60,026 nucleotides of DNA from Desulfosarcina sp. OttesenSCG-928-A07. GTDB lineage: Bacteria > Desulfobacterota > Desulfobacteria > Desulfobacterales > Desulfosarcinaceae. Below, one piece after another: positions 55,154 through 60,026 of this stretch (position 1 is its first letter; each line of letters starts with the position of its first letter). Below the pieces are notes generated by a model, which worked only from the letters and a program-made list of their open reading frames with translations, searched no databases and was not told where the DNA came from. The stretch is from positions 1-60,026 of the forward strand of contig JAJDJS010000012.1 of assembly GCA_030267325.1 (NCBI GenBank). The letters run 5' to 3'. The position numbers and the translations under genes are program-made.

Positions 55154-56347
55154 ATGCCGGGCAAGATCAAATCAATGGAACGCATAACGCAAAAAAAGAC
55201 AATTTCTTTATCCTGTTATCTGATTCTCTTGTCCGGCGTGTTCGTCGGCTTGTTTACTTCTGTGTATTTATCGATATCCCATTACCGTCATTACATGGAT
55301 ATCGGCTATCAGAGTTTCTGCGCCATCAGCCATTCCCTGAACTGTGATACGGCTGCCCAGAGTACATATGCCATTTTTTTGGATGTGCCGATAGGGGTAT
55401 GGGGCATTATTGGGTATCTTGTTTTTCTCTTATTTGTGCTTCTGCTGTTTCTCGGAAAAAACAGTGAAAGTGCCCAGGTGTGGGCGGGCTGTCTTTTCAT
55501 CACCGCATGTATTTTTACTTTTTTCAGCGTATATCTGGCAGGGATCGCTACCTTTAAAATCCACAGCTATTGTTTGATGTGCAGTGTTCTGTATGGCGTC
55601 AGTTTCATCCTCTTATGTACTTCCTGGTTGATCTGGAAAAGGGCGGGCGAAGGAACGGTCACGGATCGTCTAAAAAGGGGGCTTTTCTTTCTAAGGGAAA
55701 AACGCCGTTGGATTTTGTTTGCCGGAGCTGGATTTTTGGTTGTCAGTGGCGCACTTGTCCTGTTTTATCCCAAGTATTGGCAATCCCCGGAACTTTTTGT
55801 TTCTGGCGTTGCGGTAAACTCTGGAATAACCGAAGGCGGGCATCCATGGATGGGTTCTGAAAAACCGGTTCTGACCATTGAGGAATATACAGATTATATG
55901 TGTTTCCAATGCGGAAAAATGCATCATCACCTGCGGAATCTGGTTAGCCAATACCCGGACCAAATCAGATTGGTGCATCGCCATTTTCCGCTGGATAACA
56001 CGATAAATCCCGCCGTTAAAAAACCGATTCACCCCAATTCAGGACTCATTTCGCTTTTTGCCATTATTTCCCAGGATCACAATCTGTTCTGGATTGTCAA
56101 TGATTTGCTTTTCCGTGATGCACGTGAAAAAGGCGTGATTCATTTTGGCGATATCGGACGCCAAGCACATCTTGATATGGGCGAAATCGGAAGGAAAATG
56201 AATGATCAAATCTATATGGATAAATTGAAAAAAGATATCCAGGAAGGCTTGCAATGGGGAATAACGGCGACACCCAGCTACGTGATTGATGGAAAAGTGT
56301 ATGTGGGTAAAATCCCTGACACTGTCTTGCGATCTGTCATTCAATGA
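55154..56347 (+). CDS. VKOR-DsbA fusion, disulfide-bond-forming membrane protein
   Basis: The 397-residue protein has an N-terminal vitamin-K-epoxide-reductase domain of about five transmembrane helices with loop cysteines Cys56 and Cys64 and the quinone-side CxxC at 140-143 (YCLMC). After one more helix (185-205) comes a periplasmic DsbA-like thioredoxin domain with CFQC at 250-253 and a cis-proline TATPSYVIDG. Such fusions oxidise exported protein thiols and pass electrons to quinone in one chain. The stop overlaps the next gene (ATGA). It probably serves the two-cysteine pilin upstream, an inference from position. The first ATG is used; Met8 is an alternative. Confidence 0.88.
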   Translation: MPGKIKSMERITQKKTISLSCYLILLSGVFVGLFTSVYLSISHYRHYMDIGYQSFCAISHSLNCDTAAQSTYAIFLDVPIGVWGIIGYLVFLLFVLLLFLGKNSESAQVWAGCLFITACIFTFFSVYLAGIATFKIHSYCLMCSVLYGVSFILLCTSWLIWKRAGEGTVTDRLKRGLFFLREKRRWILFAGAGFLVVSGALVLFYPKYWQSPELFVSGVAVNSGITEGGHPWMGSEKPVLTIEEYTDYMCFQCGKMHHHLRNLVSQYPDQIRLVHRHFPLDNTINPAVKKPIHPNSGLISLFAIISQDHNLFWIVNDLLFRDAREKGVIHFGDIGRQAHLDMGEIGRKMNDQIYMDKLKKDIQEGLQWGITATPSYVIDGKVYVGKIPDTVLRSVIQ

Positions 56348-58023
56348 AACAAAACAAGATGTTGAAAAAAATTACCTTCTGGATACTCTGCGTGGGGGGC
56401 GTCCTCCATCTGGCCTGTATTCTGATTCTTTCCACGGTCCCGCCCATCAGCCGGGATGCATTGATCCACCATCTGGTGATTCCCAAGCTGTATCTTCTGC
56501 ATGGGGGGATGTACGAAATCCCGTCCATGTTTTTTTCATATTTTCCCATGAATCTTGATTTGCTGTACATGATTCCGCTTTATTTCGAAAATGACGTTGT
56601 GCCCAAATATATCCATTTCAGTTTTGCGTTGCTGACAGCCGGATTTATTTATCTGTATCTGAAAAAAGCGCTGGATCGTATCTACGGCCTGATCGGCCTT
56701 CTTTTTTTCCTGAGCACTCCGGTCATTGTGAAGCTTTCAATAACTGTTTACGTTGATTTGGGGCTGATTTTTTTTTCATGGGTCATGCTTTATTATTTTT
56801 TGAAATGGTATGATACGGATTTCAGACTTCGATATTTGCTGGTTTCCGGAGTTTTTTGCGGGCTGGCACTGGGAACCAAATATAACGGCCTGATTCTTCT
56901 CCCCATTATGGGGGTTCTGGTCGCCATGGGATTTTCCCTTAAAAAGAATGGCAGGCTGGAGAAAAGTGAAACATTTAAACGCAATGTAAATTCCCTCAAC
57001 GGGATCAAATGGGGGATTGTCTTTTTACTGGTTGCATTGATTGTCTTCTCCCCATGGATGATTCGAAATGCGATCTGGACCCAGAACCCTGTTCATCCCT
57101 TATTTGACACTCTTTTTTCCCCTCCGGAAGCGGCGCTTGGCGAGGAACATAAAGAAAAGAAAGATCCCCAAAATGCCTTCTGGCTCCGCCGCCATGTTTA
57201 TGGAGAATCCTTTCTGCAAACCCTGTTGATTCCCATGCGGATGTTTTTTCAGGGGAAGGATGATAATCCCAAATATTTTGATGGAAAGCTCAGCCCGTTT
57301 CTTTTCTTTCTTCCAATCATGGGCCTGATCCCCATCCGGAATAAAAACCATGCGCCCAAAAAGGCCCATAAAATCATTTTTTTTTGTTTTTCAGTCCTTT
57401 TTATCCTGTTTGTGCTGTTTCAGGCGGACTTTCGCATCCGATACATATCTCCTGCAATTCCGCCGCTCACGGTATTGTCTGTTTTTGGATTGGCAAATAT
57501 CATGGCGGCATCCCGGCAAACCGGATGGCGCCAAAAAATGATAAGGGGAAGCGGCGTTGCCATCATCAGTTTTGCATTTTTGTACACCGCAGACTATATT
57601 CGGGGACAGTTTGCGGATCTCCGGCCAATGGACTATCTTTCCGGAAAAGTCGATCGCGATGGCTATATCAGCCGCTATCGAAAAGAACATCCGGTGACGG
57701 TTTATGCCAACCAGGTGCTTCCTCCTGATGCCAAGGTGCTGTGCCTGTCCCTTGGGGATCGAACCTATTATCTGAATCGTTCAGCTCATCTTTCCAAAGA
57801 TTTTTACACTAGAAAAAATGGCGTTTATACAGAATCTGACATACTGAAAAAACTGAGAAAATATGAAACCACCCATGTGATGATCGATAAAAAAGTATTG
57901 TTCGACTGGCTTCGAACACTGGATGCGGCTGACGCCAAGCCATTTTTGAATGTATTTCAACATCACACAAAAATAATGTATGAACAAAATGATGTTTTGC
58001 TGCTTGAAGTGATCCAACCCTGA
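56344..58023 (+). CDS. GT39/PMT-like membrane glycosyltransferase
   Basis: The 559-residue polytopic protein has about ten transmembrane segments, the first loop acidic motif PPISRDALIHHL, and the GT-C-type layout of protein-mannosyl or ArnT transferases (lipid-phosphate sugar donor). The large C-terminal periplasmic part (about 430-559) is soluble-looking. Overlap with the VKOR-DsbA stop and a 16-base gap to a polyprenyl-phosphate-sugar synthase place it in one operon. O-glycosylation of pilin or lipid is the simplest reading. The acceptor is not proven by sequence. Confidence 0.78.
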   Translation: MKQNKMLKKITFWILCVGGVLHLACILILSTVPPISRDALIHHLVIPKLYLLHGGMYEIPSMFFSYFPMNLDLLYMIPLYFENDVVPKYIHFSFALLTAGFIYLYLKKALDRIYGLIGLLFFLSTPVIVKLSITVYVDLGLIFFSWVMLYYFLKWYDTDFRLRYLLVSGVFCGLALGTKYNGLILLPIMGVLVAMGFSLKKNGRLEKSETFKRNVNSLNGIKWGIVFLLVALIVFSPWMIRNAIWTQNPVHPLFDTLFSPPEAALGEEHKEKKDPQNAFWLRRHVYGESFLQTLLIPMRMFFQGKDDNPKYFDGKLSPFLFFLPIMGLIPIRNKNHAPKKAHKIIFFCFSVLFILFVLFQADFRIRYISPAIPPLTVLSVFGLANIMAASRQTGWRQKMIRGSGVAIISFAFLYTADYIRGQFADLRPMDYLSGKVDRDGYISRYRKEHPVTVYANQVLPPDAKVLCLSLGDRTYYLNRSAHLSKDFYTRKNGVYTESDILKKLRKYETTHVMIDKKVLFDWLRTLDAADAKPFLNVFQHHTKIMYEQNDVLLLEVIQP

Positions 58024-58039
58024 AAGTGGAAAAAGGAAA

Positions 58040-58936
58040 TTGACGTATCCGGAAAAATACTCCCATTCCATCACCGTGGTCCTTCCGGCGTATAACGAAG
58101 CCTTGGTGATTTCGGATATTATCCATAAAATCCGAACGCTTCACCCAGACGCGGAAATACTGGTGATCAATGACGGATCGACTGATAATACGGCTGAAGT
58201 TTCCATGGCAGCCGGGGCAACAGTATGGTCGCATCCGTACAATATCGGAAACGGTGCTGCGGTAAAAACAGGAATCCGAAACGCAACAGGAGACATCATT
58301 GTGTTGATGGATGCTGATGGTCAGCACCAGCCGGAAGATATCAGCCGGATGCTCAGGTATTTCCCGGAATTCGACATGGTGGTGGGGAAAAGAGAGCGAG
58401 ACGGACAGGCCTCCATGGGCAGAACCATTGGGAATTTTCTTTACAATGGCCTTGCCAGTTATGTGACCCGTTTTCCGGTGGAAGATCTGACCTCTGGATT
58501 TCGCGCCATCAAAGCTGACGTTGCACGGGAGTATCTTTATTTACTTCCCAACACCTATTCCTATCCCACGACGATCACGCTGGGTATCTTACGCGACGGC
58601 CGAAGTGTGAAGTATATCCCCATTCATATTCAGAAGCGAAAAATCGGAAAAAGCGGAATCAGAATCCTGAGTGACGGCACCCGTTTTTTAATGATTATCA
58701 TCAAAATCTGCACCCTGTATTCTCCGCTCAGAATATTTCTGCCGGTCAGTCTGGCCATGTTTTTGTTGGGAGTGGGATGGTCTTTGTATTCCCTTGTTTT
58801 GATGGGAAGATTCACTAACATGGGTGCGCTGTTGTTTACCACTTCAGTGGTCATTTTCATGATGGGACTGGTGTCCGAGCAGATCTGTCAGATGCGATGG
58901 GAAAAAAGATCCGTAAAAGTGATAAAAGAAAAATGA
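58040..58936 (+). CDS. GT2 polyprenyl-phosphate sugar transferase (DPM1-like)
   Basis: The 298-residue protein has a GT2 domain (VVLPAYNEALVISDII, VINDGSTDNTAE, MDADGQHQPED, the DXD-like motif) and two C-terminal transmembrane helices (about 232-285). Enzymes of this kind load a hexose on polyprenyl phosphate at the cytoplasmic face; the product would be the donor for the GT39-like transferase. TTG start, AAAGGAAA three bases upstream. Confidence 0.88.
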   Translation: MTYPEKYSHSITVVLPAYNEALVISDIIHKIRTLHPDAEILVINDGSTDNTAEVSMAAGATVWSHPYNIGNGAAVKTGIRNATGDIIVLMDADGQHQPEDISRMLRYFPEFDMVVGKRERDGQASMGRTIGNFLYNGLASYVTRFPVEDLTSGFRAIKADVAREYLYLLPNTYSYPTTITLGILRDGRSVKYIPIHIQKRKIGKSGIRILSDGTRFLMIIIKICTLYSPLRIFLPVSLAMFLLGVGWSLYSLVLMGRFTNMGALLFTTSVVIFMMGLVSEQICQMRWEKRSVKVIKEK

Positions 58937-58993
58937 TGATCTTTTCCGCTTCCCCGTTTCAGAATCAACACTGCACAGGTTAAGACCCGTTCA

Positions 58994-60026
58994 ATGTCCG
59001 AGTTCACTCCTTTTCCCGATTTGTCTCCGGCTGCTCTGTGGAAGCAGGAAATCGCGGCCAGCATCACCCATGTGGATCTGCTGGCCAAGCGGTTCGGCAT
59101 TGATCCGGCACAGCTTTTTCCGGTCATCAGTGATTTTCCCTTACGGATTTCTCCGTATTACCTGTCCCTGATTCGCTATCCCGGAGATCCTCTCTGGTTG
59201 CAGGCGGTTCCAGACCCGTTGGAAATGGCCGATGCCCACGGCATGGCTGACCCGCTTTCCGAGGAGGCCAGTTCACCCGCGCCAGGTTTGATTCACCGGT
59301 ATCCGGATCGGGCGGTGCTTCTGGTATCTTCCGATTGCGCCCTTTTTTGTCGGTTCTGCATGCGAAAACGCCGGGCCGGAACTCCCATTACCCCAGCATC
59401 CATTGATGCGGGGATGGATTATATCCGCCGGACGCCGGCCATCCACGAAGTGGTGCTTTCCGGCGGCGACCCCCTGATGCTGGATGATGCGCCGCTTTTT
59501 GAAATTTTGCAAAAGCTTCGGGCCATTTCCCATGTGGGTCTGCTACGCATCCATTCCCGCATGCCCTGCACCCTGCCCCATCGGATCACAGACGATCTCG
59601 TTCGGATTCTTCGGGAAATGCAGCCCCTTTATCTCAACACCCACTTCAATCATCCGGACGAAATCACCCCCCATTCCCGTGAGGCCTGCACCCGGCTGGC
59701 CGATGCCGGCATTCCCTTGGGAAACCAGTCCGTACTGCTCAAAGGTGTGAACGATTCACCCGAAATTCTTCATCAGCTCATGGAAATGCTGCTCGTCCTG
59801 CGGATTCGTCCCTATTACCTGCACCAGTTGGACCGGGTCAGCGGCACCGCCCATTTCCGGGTTCCCCTTGAAAAAGGCATTGCCATCATGCGGCATCTGC
59901 GCGGCCGTTTGTCTGGAATGGGAGTTCCCCATTATATGGTGGACATCCCCGGCGGCGGCGGGAAAATTCCCCTGACGCCGGATTATGTCGTTGAAAAGCA
60001 TGCGGATGACTGGGTGCTGAAAAATT
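58994..60026 (+). CDS. KamA-family radical-SAM aminomutase (3' end outside window)
   Basis: At least 344 residues, truncated at the window end. Radical-SAM cysteines Cys115, Cys119 and Cys122 (CALFCRFC), VLSGGDPLML, TLPHRIT, NTHFNHPDEIT and the PLP-lysine motif PGGGGKIPL (lysine in GGGGK) match lysine 2,3-aminomutases. The product would be beta-lysine or another beta-amino acid, as precursor of osmolytes or for EF-P modification. Assignment among lysine, glutamate or EF-P-type enzymes is not possible without the C terminus and neighbours. Confidence 0.9.
   Translation, partial: MSEFTPFPDLSPAALWKQEIAASITHVDLLAKRFGIDPAQLFPVISDFPLRISPYYLSLIRYPGDPLWLQAVPDPLEMADAHGMADPLSEEASSPAPGLIHRYPDRAVLLVSSDCALFCRFCMRKRRAGTPITPASIDAGMDYIRRTPAIHEVVLSGGDPLMLDDAPLFEILQKLRAISHVGLLRIHSRMPCTLPHRITDDLVRILREMQPLYLNTHFNHPDEITPHSREACTRLADAGIPLGNQSVLLKGVNDSPEILHQLMEMLLVLRIRPYYLHQLDRVSGTAHFRVPLEKGIAIMRHLRGRLSGMGVPHYMVDIPGGGGKIPLTPDYVVEKHADDWVLKN

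Noticed and set aside
1..60026. CRISPR arrays, insertion sequences, phage genes
   Set aside because: No regularly spaced repeats, transposase or integrase-like frames, or terminal inverted repeats were seen.

Overview
The window looks like chromosome from a Gram-negative, strictly anaerobic, probably sulfate-reducing member of the Desulfobacterota (Desulfobacterales-like). Pointers are a Gram-negative division/cell-wall (dcw) cluster with a meso-diaminopimelate-type MurE, a selenocysteine tRNA, a NIL-domain ferredoxin of the homocysteine-forming type, PurH split into two genes, a CoA-transferase/GNAT fusion, and many ferredoxin and radical-SAM proteins. The genus cannot be read from the sequence. 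No phage, insertion sequence, integron, CRISPR array or rRNA operon is seen.

Layout. 1-2.1 kb: rhodanese, Crp-family regulator, small ferredoxin and NapH-like Fe-S membrane protein. 2.1-8.2 kb: ygfA preceded by a probable 6S RNA, then serS, thrC (frame break at a C8 tract near its 3' end), a LysM-like exported protein and a TPR lipoprotein. 8.4-26.2 kb (minus strand): mraZ-rsmH-ftsL-ftsI-murE-murF-mraY-murD-ftsW-murG-murC-ftsQ-ftsA-ftsZ followed by a radical-SAM gene. Most neighbours overlap and murB/ddl are absent. Two MraZ-box arrays lie at and above the mraZ start. 26.5-32.9 kb: metallo-beta-lactamase-fold hydrolase, HD phosphohydrolase, split purH, HU and a HerA-like ATPase.

33-40.3 kb: a TonB-dependent receptor under two matching palindromic operators, hisD, a small BapA-like type I secretion substrate and pcm. 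40.4-45.2 kb: DUF4136-like lipoprotein, CoA-transferase/GNAT fusion, OsmC-like protein and a HisH-HisF fusion resembling eukaryotic HIS7. 45.3-52.7 kb: NIL ferredoxin-mnmA-mtaB translationally coupled, a SUMF1-domain protein, two nucleotide-sugar enzymes (UDP-glucuronate epimerase and UDP-glucose dehydrogenase) and an alpha/beta hydrolase. 52.8-60 kb: selC, pgpA, lepB, then type IV pilin, VKOR-DsbA fusion, GT39-like and DPM-like glycosyltransferases, and a KamA-family aminomutase cut by the window edge.

The most interesting functional hypothesis is the pilin neighbourhood. A two-cysteine pilin is followed by a self-contained disulfide-forming enzyme and by a lipid-linked-sugar synthase/transferase pair, which would make a compact pilin oxidation and glycosylation module. 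The strongest regulatory observations are the paired TTTAG-N6-CTAAA operators at the TonB receptor and the mirrored 10-bp-period GTGG arrays at mraZ.
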